From Isoptericola halotolerans (lineage in GTDB: Bacteria > Actinomycetota > Actinomycetes > Actinomycetales > Cellulomonadaceae), in assembly GCF_013149785.1 (NCBI RefSeq), contig NZ_JABEZU010000002.1:682001-746000 (forward strand): a DNA stretch of 64,000 nucleotides, read 5' to 3'. The position numbers and the translations under genes are program-made. Under the pieces are notes generated by a model. The model was not told where the DNA came from and ran no database searches. It saw nothing but the letters and a program-made list of their open reading frames with translations. Shown here piece by piece: positions 35,832 to 43,936 of the stretch (its first letter is position 1; each line of letters starts with the position of its first letter).

Positions 35832-37205
35832 TCAGAGGCGACCGGCTGACTTCAGCGCGAGATAGGTGTCCGCCAGGCGCGGCGCCAGGTCGTCCGGCAG
35901 CGCCTCGAACACCTCGGCCCCGTGCTGGCGCAGCACCGCCGCCACGGCAGAGCGCTCCAGGTCCCCTCGCGCCGCCGCGGCCGCGTCGTAGACCTCCTCG
36001 ACGTCGGCGCGGCCCGCGCGCATCTGCGCCACCTCGGCATCGGTGACCGCCGCGACGACGACCTGGTGCTCGGCTGCGAGCTGGTCGATCACGGGGAGCA
36101 GGCCGTTCTCGACGACGGCGGGGTCGAGCGAGGTCAGCAGCACCACCAGCGCGCGCTGCGAGACCCGCGTGCGCACCTGGCCCACGAGCCCCGCCCAGTC
36201 CGTCTCCAGCAGCACCGGCTGGACGGCGGACAGCGCGTCGGCCATCGCGGGCAGCAGCCGTGGTCCCGAGGCGCCGGCGACCCGTGACCGCAGCGTGCGG
36301 TCGTAGGCCAGGACCTGGACGCGGTCGCCCGCCCGGTCGGCCAGGGCCGCCAGCAGCAGCGCCGCCTCGACGCTCGCCTCCAGCCGGGTCCCCCCGCTGT
36401 TCAGCGAACCGTCCGACGTCGTCCCGATCCGTGCCGCCGACGTCCGGCCGGTGTCCAGCACGATCACCACGCGCCGGTCCCGCTCGGGGCGCCAGGTGCG
36501 CACGACGACGTCACCACCGCGGGCGGTCGCACGCCAGTCGATCGAGCGCACGTCGTCGCCCACCACGTACTCGCGCAGCGAGTCGAACTCCGTCCCCTCG
36601 CCCCGTACCTGCACCGAGGCGCGCCCGTCCATCTCGCGCAGGCGGGCCAGACGGCTCGGCAGGTGTCGCCGGGAGGCGAACTCGGGCAGCACCCGGATCC
36701 GGCCGCCGACGTCGATCGAGGCCTGACGGCCCGCCAGCCGCAGCGGGCCGAGCGTCCTGATCGTCACCGGCCCGGCGACCCGGTCGCCGCGTCGGGTCGG
36801 CAGCAGCGGGGTGCTCAGCCGCGCCGACTCGCCGACGGGCAGCTGCACGGAGTGCCGCGCGGTGCGGGCCGGCTGCGCGGCGTCGGTGTGCGGGCGCAGG
36901 CCCCCGTCGTCGTCGCGCGCCGCAGCCAGGGACGGCGGCCAGGCGTCCCGCACCAGCGCGCGCAGGCGCCGTCGGCCCGCGTTGGTCAGCACGAGCCGGG
37001 ACGTCGCCGGGGTGCCGAGACGGACCGACGCCGGGACCGTGCGCTGCAGCGTGACGTCCCGCGGAGACGCGGCGAGGGCCACGTCGAGCAGGCAGACGAC
37101 CACGATCACCAGCGCCCAGATCAGCACCGTCCCGGGAACCGGCCAGATCGCGACCGGCACGAGGCCGAGCGCGGCCAGGACGACCGCGCGCCAGGACAGC
37201 GCCAT
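35832..37205 (-). CDS. DUF58 domain-containing protein
   Basis: This 457-aa membrane-anchored protein starts with two hydrophobic helices and has the DUF58 signature GTEFDSLREYVVGDDVRSID followed by WRATARGGDVVVRTWRPERD, leading to a von Willebrand A-like fold (VVIVLDTGRTSAAR, with a partial MIDAS). With a MoxR ATPase such proteins are thought to form chaperone-like complexes assembling or activating envelope proteins. ATG 37205 is one base after the MoxR stop on the same strand. It is the last gene of the minus-strand operon. Confidence 0.9.
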   Translation of the reverse strand: MALSWRAVVLAALGLVPVAIWPVPGTVLIWALVIVVVCLLDVALAASPRDVTLQRTVPASVRLGTPATSRLVLTNAGRRRLRALVRDAWPPSLAAARDDDGGLRPHTDAAQPARTARHSVQLPVGESARLSTPLLPTRRGDRVAGPVTIRTLGPLRLAGRQASIDVGGRIRVLPEFASRRHLPSRLARLREMDGRASVQVRGEGTEFDSLREYVVGDDVRSIDWRATARGGDVVVRTWRPERDRRVVIVLDTGRTSAARIGTTSDGSLNSGGTRLEASVEAALLLAALADRAGDRVQVLAYDRTLRSRVAGASGPRLLPAMADALSAVQPVLLETDWAGLVGQVRTRVSQRALVVLLTSLDPAVVENGLLPVIDQLAAEHQVVVAAVTDAEVAQMRAGRADVEEVYDAAAAARGDLERSAVAAVLRQHGAEVFEALPDDLAPRLADTYLALKSAGRL

Positions 37206-37206
37206 G

Positions 37207-38319
37207 TCAGCGGGGGACCGGGACGGCGGCGAGGACGGTGCTCAGCACCGACTCGGCGGTCACGCCCTCGAGCTCCGCCTCCGGTCGCAGCTGGACCCGG
37301 TGCCGCAGCGTCGGGTGGGCGAGCGCCTTGACGTCGTCCGGCGTCACGTACATGCGGCCCGACAGCCATGCCCAGGCGCGGGCGGTGGACAGCAGGGCCG
37401 TCGCGCCACGGGGCGAGACGCCGAGCTGCAGCGACGGGGACTGGCGCGTGGCCCGGCACACGTCCACGGCGTAACCGAGGACCTCCTGGGACACCTCGAC
37501 CTGGCGGACCTCGGCCCGGGCCGCCGCGAGCACTCCGGGATCCCCCACGGCGCGCACGCCGGCGGCACCCAGGTCACGCGGGTCGAACCCGCCGGCGTGG
37601 CGCGCCAGCACCTCGACCTCGGCGTCCCGCTCGGGCAGCGGGAGCAGCACCTTGAGCAGGAAGCGGTCGAGCTGTGCCTCGGGCAGCGGGTAGGTGCCCT
37701 CGTGCTCGACCGGGTTCTGCGTGGCGATGACGAGGAACGGCTCCGGCAGCGGCCGAGGCTGGCCGTCCACCGACACCTGGCGCTCCTCCATGGACTCCAG
37801 CAGGGACGCCTGCGTCTTGGGGGGCGTGCGGTTGATCTCGTCGGCGAGCAGCAGGTTGGTGAACACCGGACCCGGACGGAACGAGAACTCCGCGGAGCGG
37901 GCGTCGTAGACCAGCGACCCCGTCACGTCGCCGGGCATGAGGTCGGGGGTGAACTGCACGCGCTTGAAGTCGAGGTCGAGGGACGCCGCCAGGGTCCGGA
38001 CCAGCAGGGTCTTGGCCACGCCGGGGACGCCCTCGAGCAGCACGTGGCCCGAGCAGAGCAGGGCGATGAGCAGGCTGGTGACCGCGGAGTCCTGGCCCAC
38101 GACGGCCTTGCCGACCTCCGTGCGGACCGCGGCCAGCGCGCGCCGCAGCTCCAGCGAGGGCTGCGGGGGCTCCACCGGCCCGGCGGGGGCGTCGGCCTGC
38201 GCGGTGGTGGTGGCGCCCGCGGGCGGTTCCGAGGAGCCGGTGGCGACGGGCGCAGCCGTCGCCGTCTCCGGGGGGCCGGGGACGGGGGGCGTCTGCTGGT
38301 TCTCGTCGGGTGGGGTCAC
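37207..38319 (-). CDS. MoxR-family AAA+ ATPase
   Basis: This 370-aa AAA+ protein has a Pro/Ala/Thr-rich N-terminus of about 55 residues, then Walker A GHVLLEGVPGVAKTLLVRTL, GSLVYDARSAEFSFRPGPVF (the MoxR 'F..GP.F' motif), Walker B NLLLADEINRTPPKTQASLL, and sensor 1 PFLVIATQNPVEHEGTYPLP, followed by QLDRFLLKV. MoxR proteins act as chaperones with DUF58/VWA partners. ATG overlaps the stop of the DUF4350 gene. It is the conserved core of the five-gene operon. Confidence 0.94.
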   Translation of the reverse strand: MTPPDENQQTPPVPGPPETATAAPVATGSSEPPAGATTTAQADAPAGPVEPPQPSLELRRALAAVRTEVGKAVVGQDSAVTSLLIALLCSGHVLLEGVPGVAKTLLVRTLAASLDLDFKRVQFTPDLMPGDVTGSLVYDARSAEFSFRPGPVFTNLLLADEINRTPPKTQASLLESMEERQVSVDGQPRPLPEPFLVIATQNPVEHEGTYPLPEAQLDRFLLKVLLPLPERDAEVEVLARHAGGFDPRDLGAAGVRAVGDPGVLAAARAEVRQVEVSQEVLGYAVDVCRATRQSPSLQLGVSPRGATALLSTARAWAWLSGRMYVTPDDVKALAHPTLRHRVQLRPEAELEGVTAESVLSTVLAAVPVPR

Positions 38320-39533
38320 GGTCGGTGAACCTCGCTCTCCAGGGTGTCGAGCCGGCGGGCGAGCTCGCTGAGCGCGGCGTCGTCGGCGGGTGGTGGTCCG
38401 TAGATCAGGTCGGCGACCTCACGAGGGTCGCGCCGGGTGGCACGCACGACGGCGTCGACCACGGAGTCGGGGTGGCTGGACCTCGGAAGGCCGAGTCGCA
38501 GGGCGACCGCCTGGGCGGTGGCGGCGCGCAGCCCGGCCGCTGCGTGCCCGCGGGCGCGCGCCCGCCGGTACAGGCGGGCCCGCCCCCGGGTGGACTCGGC
38601 GGAGGGCACGACCACGGGAAGGTCCTCGGCGACGAGCCGCCCCAGGCGACGACCGCGCCAGAGCACGGTGACCAGGGCGACCAGGACGGCCCACCACAGG
38701 GCGGTGCCGAACCAGGAGGGCAGCACGGACCCGGGTGCCGGGTCCGGGGAGAGGCCCTCGTCGACCGTCGAGTCGGCCGGGTCCGCCACGAGCCACACGA
38801 GTCGTTCGTGGGCACCCAGCAGGTGCAGCGCGAGGGCAGCGTTCCCCTCGGTGAGCACCTCGTCGTTGCGCAGCAGGACGGGGTCGTCGACCACGACGAC
38901 GGAACGACCGCCGCGCTCGAGCGCCGCCAGCACCGAGGCGCCGTCGGCGTCCGCCCAGCAGGTGGACACGTCGGGGGTCGTGCTCTCGAGACCGGGGGCG
39001 AGCAGCGAGGGTCCCGCCACCACCGCCGCCGGGACGGCGCACCCCGGTTCGACCGGTGCGTCCGGGGCCGGGCGCCAGGAGGTGCGCTGGACCTGGTTGC
39101 CGGTCGCCGCCCGCAGGAGCCCGTCGTCGGCGCCGGCGAGGACCAGGTCGGCGTCGACGGCGGCCAGCGCCTGGACCTGCTCCGGCAGCAGGTAGGTGGC
39201 GGGGGTGACCAGGAGCGTCGTCCCGGGCCCCGCGGCTGCCACCGCGTCGGCGACCCTCGTCACGTGCTCCACCTGGACACCCTGCCGTCCGAGGACCTGG
39301 GCGAGCGCCTTCGACCCGTCCGGGCGGGAGTTCTCGGGGTCGTAGGGGATCACGGACCCGGCCGGGCGCATGACGGCGAGGACCAGCACGGTCAGCAGCA
39401 GGGCGGCGATGCCGCCGACCACCCAGCGCGCCGCACGCCACCGGCGACGGCTCCGCGAACCGAGGGTCGTGCCGTCGCCGGTCACGGCGGCGGAGGTCCA
39501 GGTCCCTGTCGGCGACGTCGTGGGCGCGCTCAC
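38316..39533 (-). CDS. DUF4350 domain-containing membrane protein
   Basis: This 405-aa protein has an N-terminal helix (WVVGGIAALLLTVLVLAVMR), then the DUF4350 module: SVIPYDPENSRPDGSKALAQ, GVQVEHVTRV, TTLLVTPATYLLPEQVQALA (Rossmann-like glutamine-amidotransferase fold without a visible catalytic triad). A second helix near residue 265 (LPSWFGTALWWAVLVALVTV) precedes a cytoplasmic tail. GTG 39533 overlaps the DUF4129 stop (GTGA) and its stop overlaps the MoxR ATG. Role unknown; always with MoxR/DUF58. Confidence 0.85.
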   Translation of the reverse strand: MSAPTTSPTGTWTSAAVTGDGTTLGSRSRRRWRAARWVVGGIAALLLTVLVLAVMRPAGSVIPYDPENSRPDGSKALAQVLGRQGVQVEHVTRVADAVAAAGPGTTLLVTPATYLLPEQVQALAAVDADLVLAGADDGLLRAATGNQVQRTSWRPAPDAPVEPGCAVPAAVVAGPSLLAPGLESTTPDVSTCWADADGASVLAALERGGRSVVVVDDPVLLRNDEVLTEGNAALALHLLGAHERLVWLVADPADSTVDEGLSPDPAPGSVLPSWFGTALWWAVLVALVTVLWRGRRLGRLVAEDLPVVVPSAESTRGRARLYRRARARGHAAAGLRAATAQAVALRLGLPRSSHPDSVVDAVVRATRRDPREVADLIYGPPPADDAALSELARRLDTLESEVHRP

Positions 39534-40204
39534 GACACCTCCTCGGCCGTCGTGGTCGGTGCCGTGGGCCGGGTCGCGGCCGCCTGCGCGTCGAGCGCGC
39601 GCAGGGCGGCGTCGTCGTCGGGGCCGGCCGGCAGGTGGCCGTAGCAGACGCCGTCGAACCGGCCGGCCGCGTCGTGCAGAGCCGTGCTCAACCCGGGCAG
39701 GCGGACGCTCGCAGCGACCGCGGCCTCGCGGGCGGTCCGACCGGGACGTTCGTCGAGCACCACGCGTTCCTCCAGCCCGCGCACCACGGCGCGGAAGCGT
39801 TCGAGCACGGCGAGCGCCCAGTCCTGCCGACGGGCGGCGTCGTCGGCGGCGGCACGCATCTGGTCGGCGGTGCGGGTGTCGTCGTCGTGGACGACGGCGG
39901 AGCCCCGGGCGGCGTGGCGGCGCAGCCGGGCCGGGCCCGCCACGAAGTACGCGACGGCCACCACGACGACGAGCACGACGAACAGGATCAGCGCCAGCCG
40001 CCACGGGCTGACGTCTACCGCACCGACCCCCTCGAAGAGGTCGACGATCCACAGGATGAGCCGCACCAGCAGCGACGGGTCCTCGGAGTACTCGGGCTTC
40101 GCGAGCTCCTCGACCAGCCAGCCGCGGGCCGTCTCGCGATCCGGTTCCACCGGTACCTCGGTCGCGTGCAGCAGGAGCAGGTCGCGTGCCGTCCCCACGC
40201 TCAC
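39530..40204 (-). CDS. DUF4129 domain-containing membrane protein
   Basis: This 224-aa protein has one central helix (RLALILFVVLVVVVAVAYFV), preceded by GWLVEELAKPEYSEDPSLLV and followed by the DUF4129 cytoplasmic helical domain DQMRAAADDAARRQDWALAV, LERFRAVVRGLEER, PGRTAREAAVAAS and LHDAAGRFDGVCYGHLPA, which includes the 'D...YG' end of the family. In other genomes it is fused to transglutaminase domains. GTG 40204 overlaps the stop of the upstream membrane-protein gene. Confidence 0.87.
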   Translation of the reverse strand: MSVGTARDLLLLHATEVPVEPDRETARGWLVEELAKPEYSEDPSLLVRLILWIVDLFEGVGAVDVSPWRLALILFVVLVVVVAVAYFVAGPARLRRHAARGSAVVHDDDTRTADQMRAAADDAARRQDWALAVLERFRAVVRGLEERVVLDERPGRTAREAAVAASVRLPGLSTALHDAAGRFDGVCYGHLPAGPDDDAALRALDAQAAATRPTAPTTTAEEVS

Positions 40205-41448
40205 CACTGCGGGGCGCCTCCTGCGGCCGCCGACGGGCCGGCCGGTCCGGGCGGCGGCTCGTTCGCCGCGCGCTCCGCGGCCGCGGCGAGCTGCACGTCG
40301 AGGCCCTCGCGGCGCATCCGCACGTCGGTGTAGACCAGAGCGACGACGCCGGAGACGAACACGAGGTAGACGATGCTCGCGACGACGGACGCCACCACGG
40401 TGGTCAGGAGGAAGCCCCAGCCGACGTCGTCGCCGTCGATGAAGATCCCGAAGAAGATGAGCGGTGTGGTGACGACCTGCCCGACGAACCCCGTGATGAT
40501 GCCGGCGAGCAGCACCGTGCCGAAGACCCGCCAGAACGATCCGCGGGTGAGGCGCCAGGCGCGGGCGATCGTGCGGCCCAGGCCGCTGCCCTCCAGCACC
40601 AGCGCCGGTGCGACGAGCACGATCCGGACCCACAACCAGGCCACGAGCGCCACGAGCCCTACCGCCACCAGCACGCCCAGCAGGACGGTCAGGGCCACGG
40701 ACTCGGTCGCCACGGCGACGCCGGCCACCAGCAGGACCAGGCCGATCGCGACGACGTAGACCGCGACGACGAGGACCACGGACCGCAGGATCATCCACCC
40801 GATGAGCACCGCGAGGCGGGGGCGCACCTTGTTCCAGACCTCGCCCACGGACATCTTGCGGCCGATCACCGACTGGCTCACCGAGACCGTGATGAGGCCC
40901 TCGGTGATGGGCTGGGCGATGAGCAGGGTGAGCGACAGGGCGCCGGAGACGGCCATGAGCTGGGCGAACATGGAAAGGTCCGTCGCGGTGAAGCCCTCAA
41001 GCCCCGTCTCGCCGCTGAACGGCTCGGCGAACAGGCGTGTCAGGGCCGGGACGGCGAACTGCGCGAGCAGGGCCGCGAGGAGAGTGGCGGCGGCGACCAC
41101 CACCGACACGAGCCCGAGCATGACGGCGGGGTTGTGGCGGACCGCGCTGAAGGCGCCGTCGAAGATCTCGCCCAGGGAGAGCGGCCGCAGCGGGACGATG
41201 CCGGGCTTGGTCGCGGACGGTCCGTACGGGTTGGGCGGCTGCGGGCCGGCCGAGGGAGTCCCCGGGCCGTACTGGCCGGTTCCCTGCTGGTCGGAGCCGT
41301 ACTGGCCCGGACCGTACTGTCCGGAGCCGTACTGGCCCGGACCGTACTGTCCGGAGCCGTACTGGCCCGGACCGTACTGCCCGTAGGCGGGAGGGCGTGG
41401 TGCCTCTCCCCACCCGGAGGGCGGCGTCGGCTGGTCGGGCGTGCTCAT
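40201..41448 (-). CDS. Membrane protein with glycerophosphoryl diester phosphodiesterase-type membrane domain
   Basis: This 415-aa protein is the first gene of the operon. Residues ~20-75 are a Gly/Tyr/Gln/Pro repeat (GQYGPGQYGS units); then VPLRPLSLGEIFDGAFSAVR opens an integral membrane region of about six helices, with LEGSGLGRTIARAWRLTRGS and FLVYTD-like VALVYTDVRMRREGLDVQL near the end, typical of the membrane domain often named after GlpQ-associated membrane proteins. It has no catalytic phosphodiesterase domain, so it is a structural or chaperone partner. ATG 41448, with an SD-like AGGAGG upstream on the minus strand. Confidence 0.83.
   Translation of the reverse strand: MSTPDQPTPPSGWGEAPRPPAYGQYGPGQYGSGQYGPGQYGSGQYGPGQYGSDQQGTGQYGPGTPSAGPQPPNPYGPSATKPGIVPLRPLSLGEIFDGAFSAVRHNPAVMLGLVSVVVAAATLLAALLAQFAVPALTRLFAEPFSGETGLEGFTATDLSMFAQLMAVSGALSLTLLIAQPITEGLITVSVSQSVIGRKMSVGEVWNKVRPRLAVLIGWMILRSVVLVVAVYVVAIGLVLLVAGVAVATESVALTVLLGVLVAVGLVALVAWLWVRIVLVAPALVLEGSGLGRTIARAWRLTRGSFWRVFGTVLLAGIITGFVGQVVTTPLIFFGIFIDGDDVGWGFLLTTVVASVVASIVYLVFVSGVVALVYTDVRMRREGLDVQLAAAAERAANEPPPGPAGPSAAAGGAPQW
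41271..41380. repeat. 30-bp tandem repeat inside the membrane-protein gene
   Basis: Units 41301-41330 and 41331-41360 are identical, 41361-41379 is a partial third copy and 41271-41300 a degenerate one. They code for GQYGPGQYGS (10 aa) in the N-terminal tail of the gene at 40201-41448. Length variation between strains is likely. Confidence 0.85.
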
Positions 41449-41565
41449 GCGGCCTCCTGGGGCACGGCGAACGGGACGGGTGCGTGACCGCCACGACCCT
41501 ATAGGTTCGGGCGCCCCGCGGGCGCGCCCGGGACGGGACCTCGTGGACACTGGCACACTGTGGCC
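41449..41565. promoter_or_regulatory. Divergent promoter region before mtrA
   Basis: This 117-bp gap lies between the DUF58-type operon (minus) and mtrA (plus). It holds the palindrome CCTATAGG (41498-41505), the only AT-containing core and a possible -10 for either direction. No clear -35 can be assigned. Confidence 0.3.
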
Positions 41566-42246
41566 ATGAAGTCCCGCGTCCTGGTGGTCGACGACGACAC
41601 TGCCCTCGCCGAGATGATCGGCATCGTCCTGGAGTCCGAAGGGCTCGATCTGAGCTTCTGCTCCGACGGCGATGCCGCGATCGGCATGTTCCGTTCGACC
41701 CAGCCCGACCTCGTCCTGCTCGATCTCATGCTGCCCGGCAAGGACGGCATCGAGATCGCCCGTGAGATCCGCGCCGAGTCGGGCGTGCCCATCATCATGC
41801 TCACGGCGAAGACGGACACGGTCGACGTCGTGCTGGGCCTCGAGTCCGGTGCCGACGACTACGTCACCAAACCGTTCAAGCCGAAGGAGCTCGTCGCCCG
41901 CGTGCGCGCACGGCTGCGCCGTTCCGACGAGCCGGGACCCGAGCGGCTCAAGATCGGCGACATCGACATCGACGTCACCGGCCACACGGTCACCCGCGAC
42001 GGGGAGCGCATCAGCCTCACCCCGCTGGAGTTCGACCTCCTCGTCGAGCTGGCCCGCAAGCCGTGGCAGGTCTTCACCCGCGAGGTGCTGCTCGAGAAGG
42101 TCTGGGGATACCGCCACAGCGCCGACACGCGCCTGGTGAACGTCCACGTGCAGCGGCTGCGCTCCAAGATCGAGACCGACCCCGAGAACCCGGTGGTCGT
42201 CCAGACCGTGCGAGGGGTGGGCTACAAGGCCGGTGCGCCCCGCTGA
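41566..42246 (+). CDS. mtrA: MtrA response regulator
   Basis: This 226-aa OmpR/PhoB-family regulator controls cell-wall, division and osmotic genes in actinobacteria. The receiver domain has VLVVDDDTALAEMIGIVLES, phosphoacceptor Asp53 in PDLVLLDLMLPGKDG, IIMLTAKTDT and DDYVTKPFKPKELVARVRAR. The winged helix has ISLTPLEFDLLVELARKPWQ and VFTREVLLEKVWGYRHSADTR, then VNVHVQRLRSKIE. The gene order mtrA-mtrB-lpqB is diagnostic. I chose ATG 41566; an in-frame GTG two codons upstream is possible. Confidence 0.97.
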   Translation: MKSRVLVVDDDTALAEMIGIVLESEGLDLSFCSDGDAAIGMFRSTQPDLVLLDLMLPGKDGIEIAREIRAESGVPIIMLTAKTDTVDVVLGLESGADDYVTKPFKPKELVARVRARLRRSDEPGPERLKIGDIDIDVTGHTVTRDGERISLTPLEFDLLVELARKPWQVFTREVLLEKVWGYRHSADTRLVNVHVQRLRSKIETDPENPVVVQTVRGVGYKAGAPR

Positions 42247-43936
42247 CCGGCGCGTCACCGGTGCCGTGAGCAGGTGGGCCCGGTCGGTCGTGCACCGCTG
42301 GCGCTCCTCGATGCAGGTGCGCGTCGTCACCTCGGCCGTCGCGCTCGGGGTGGTGGCGGTGGCCGTCCTCGGGGTCTACGTGTCGACGTCGATCCGTGAC
42401 GGGTTGTTCGACCAGCGCCTGGACCAGATCGAGCGGGAGAACGCCGCGGTGATCCAGGAGGTGCGCACCCGGCTCGCCGCCTCGCCGGCGACGCAGACCG
42501 GGGAGCAGCAGGCGCTGCTGCGTGACGTCATCCTCTCCCTCAGCGCGGGCGGGTCCAGCGCCCAGGACTACTTCCTGCGGCAGGCCCCCGACGAGCAGCT
42601 CCCGCTCGCCGACCCGTCGTCGCGCCAGGGTCTGGCGGTGACCGACGTCGTCACCCCCGAGATGCGCCAGGCGACGCTCGAGACGGGGGACCAGGTGCTG
42701 CAGTCCGTGCCGGTCCCCGCGGACTTCACCGAGACGGGCATGGAGGAACCGGGGGTCGTGGTCGGCGCCACGGTCGAGCTGCCCTCGGCCGGGACGTTCG
42801 AGCTGTACTCGTTGTACTCGCTCGCGTCCGAGCAGGAGACCCTCGGTTTCGTCCAGCGCACGCTCGCCATCGGCGCGGTGGCGATCCTGGCGATGATCGG
42901 GCTGCTGACCTGGACCGTCACGCGGCAGACGGTCGCCCCGGTGCGGCGGGCAGCGACCGCGGCGGCCCGCCTGGGCGAGGGCCACCTCGACGTGCGCGTG
43001 CCCGGCTCGCGCGGCTACGACGAGATGGCCACGCTGGCACGGACCTTCAACGAGATGGCTGACAACCTCGAGGACCAGATCGCCCGGATGGAGGAGCTCT
43101 CGGCCGCCCAGCGGCGGTTCGTCTCGGACGTCTCGCACGAGCTGCGCACGCCGTTGACGACGATCCGGATGGCCGGCGAGGTGATCCACGCCGCGCGAGC
43201 TGGCCTCGAGCCGTCGGCCCGGCGATCCGCGGAGCTGCTCCAGACCCAGCTGGACCGGTTCGAGGAGCTGCTCACCGACCTGCTCGAGATCAGCCGGTTC
43301 GACGCGGGTGCCGCCGTGCTGGACGCCGAGCAGCGCGACGTGCGCGGTGTGGTCAGCGCCGTGGTCGACACCTGTGCGCCCCTGGCGGAGCGCAAGGAGG
43401 TCTTCCTGTCGGTGGAGATGCCGGACGAGCGTGCCGACGCGGACATCGACCCGCGCCGCGTCGAGCGGATCGTGCGCAACCTCGTCGTCAACGCGATCGA
43501 GCACGCCGAGGGCCGGCCGGTCGAGGTCACGGTGGGTCAGGACGCCCAGGCCGTCGCGGTGGTGGTGCGCGACCACGGCGTCGGGCTGACACCGGAGCAG
43601 CTCAACCGTGTCTTCGACCGCTTCTGGCGGGCCGACCCGGCCCGTGCGCGGACGACGGGCGGCACCGGGCTGGGCCTGGCGATCTCGCAGGAGGACGCGC
43701 ACCTGCACGGCGGGCGTCTGGACGTGTGGGGCCGCCCCGGGCACGGTGCGAGCTTCCGCCTGACGCTCCCGCGGCGGGCCGGCATCGAGATCGGCCGCCC
43801 CCCGCTGCCGGTCGAGGGCCCGCCGCGCTCCGGCGGGCAGCACGTGCCCACCGGGCAGGTACCCGTGGTCAACCCCCCGACCGGGCCTACCCCGACCGCT
43901 ATCCCCGTCCTGCCGCCCGAGGAGGAGCACCGATGA
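42233..43936 (+). CDS. mtrB: MtrB sensor histidine kinase
   Basis: This 567-aa kinase phosphorylates MtrA. It has an N-terminal helix (VTSAVALGVVAVAVLGVYVS), an extracellular domain of about 150 residues, a second helix (LAIGAVAILAMIGLLTWTVT), a HAMP domain with FNEMADNLEDQIARMEELSA, the H-box RRFVSDVSHELRTPLTTIRM, N-box IVRNLVVNAIEHAEGRPVEV and G-boxes VRDHGVGLTPEQ...GGTGLGLAISQEDAHLHGG. The Pro-rich tail of ~40 residues is cytoplasmic. GTG 42233 overlaps mtrA by 14 bases with AAGG upstream; GTG 42266 is an alternative start. The stop overlaps lpqB. Confidence 0.96.
   Translation: MRPADRRVTGAVSRWARSVVHRWRSSMQVRVVTSAVALGVVAVAVLGVYVSTSIRDGLFDQRLDQIERENAAVIQEVRTRLAASPATQTGEQQALLRDVILSLSAGGSSAQDYFLRQAPDEQLPLADPSSRQGLAVTDVVTPEMRQATLETGDQVLQSVPVPADFTETGMEEPGVVVGATVELPSAGTFELYSLYSLASEQETLGFVQRTLAIGAVAILAMIGLLTWTVTRQTVAPVRRAATAAARLGEGHLDVRVPGSRGYDEMATLARTFNEMADNLEDQIARMEELSAAQRRFVSDVSHELRTPLTTIRMAGEVIHAARAGLEPSARRSAELLQTQLDRFEELLTDLLEISRFDAGAAVLDAEQRDVRGVVSAVVDTCAPLAERKEVFLSVEMPDERADADIDPRRVERIVRNLVVNAIEHAEGRPVEVTVGQDAQAVAVVVRDHGVGLTPEQLNRVFDRFWRADPARARTTGGTGLGLAISQEDAHLHGGRLDVWGRPGHGASFRLTLPRRAGIEIGRPPLPVEGPPRSGGQHVPTGQVPVVNPPTGPTPTAIPVLPPEEEHR

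Noticed and set aside
41271-41380. CRISPR-like repeat
   Set aside because: Units are contiguous without spacers, in frame, and code for a Gly/Tyr repeat of a membrane protein.
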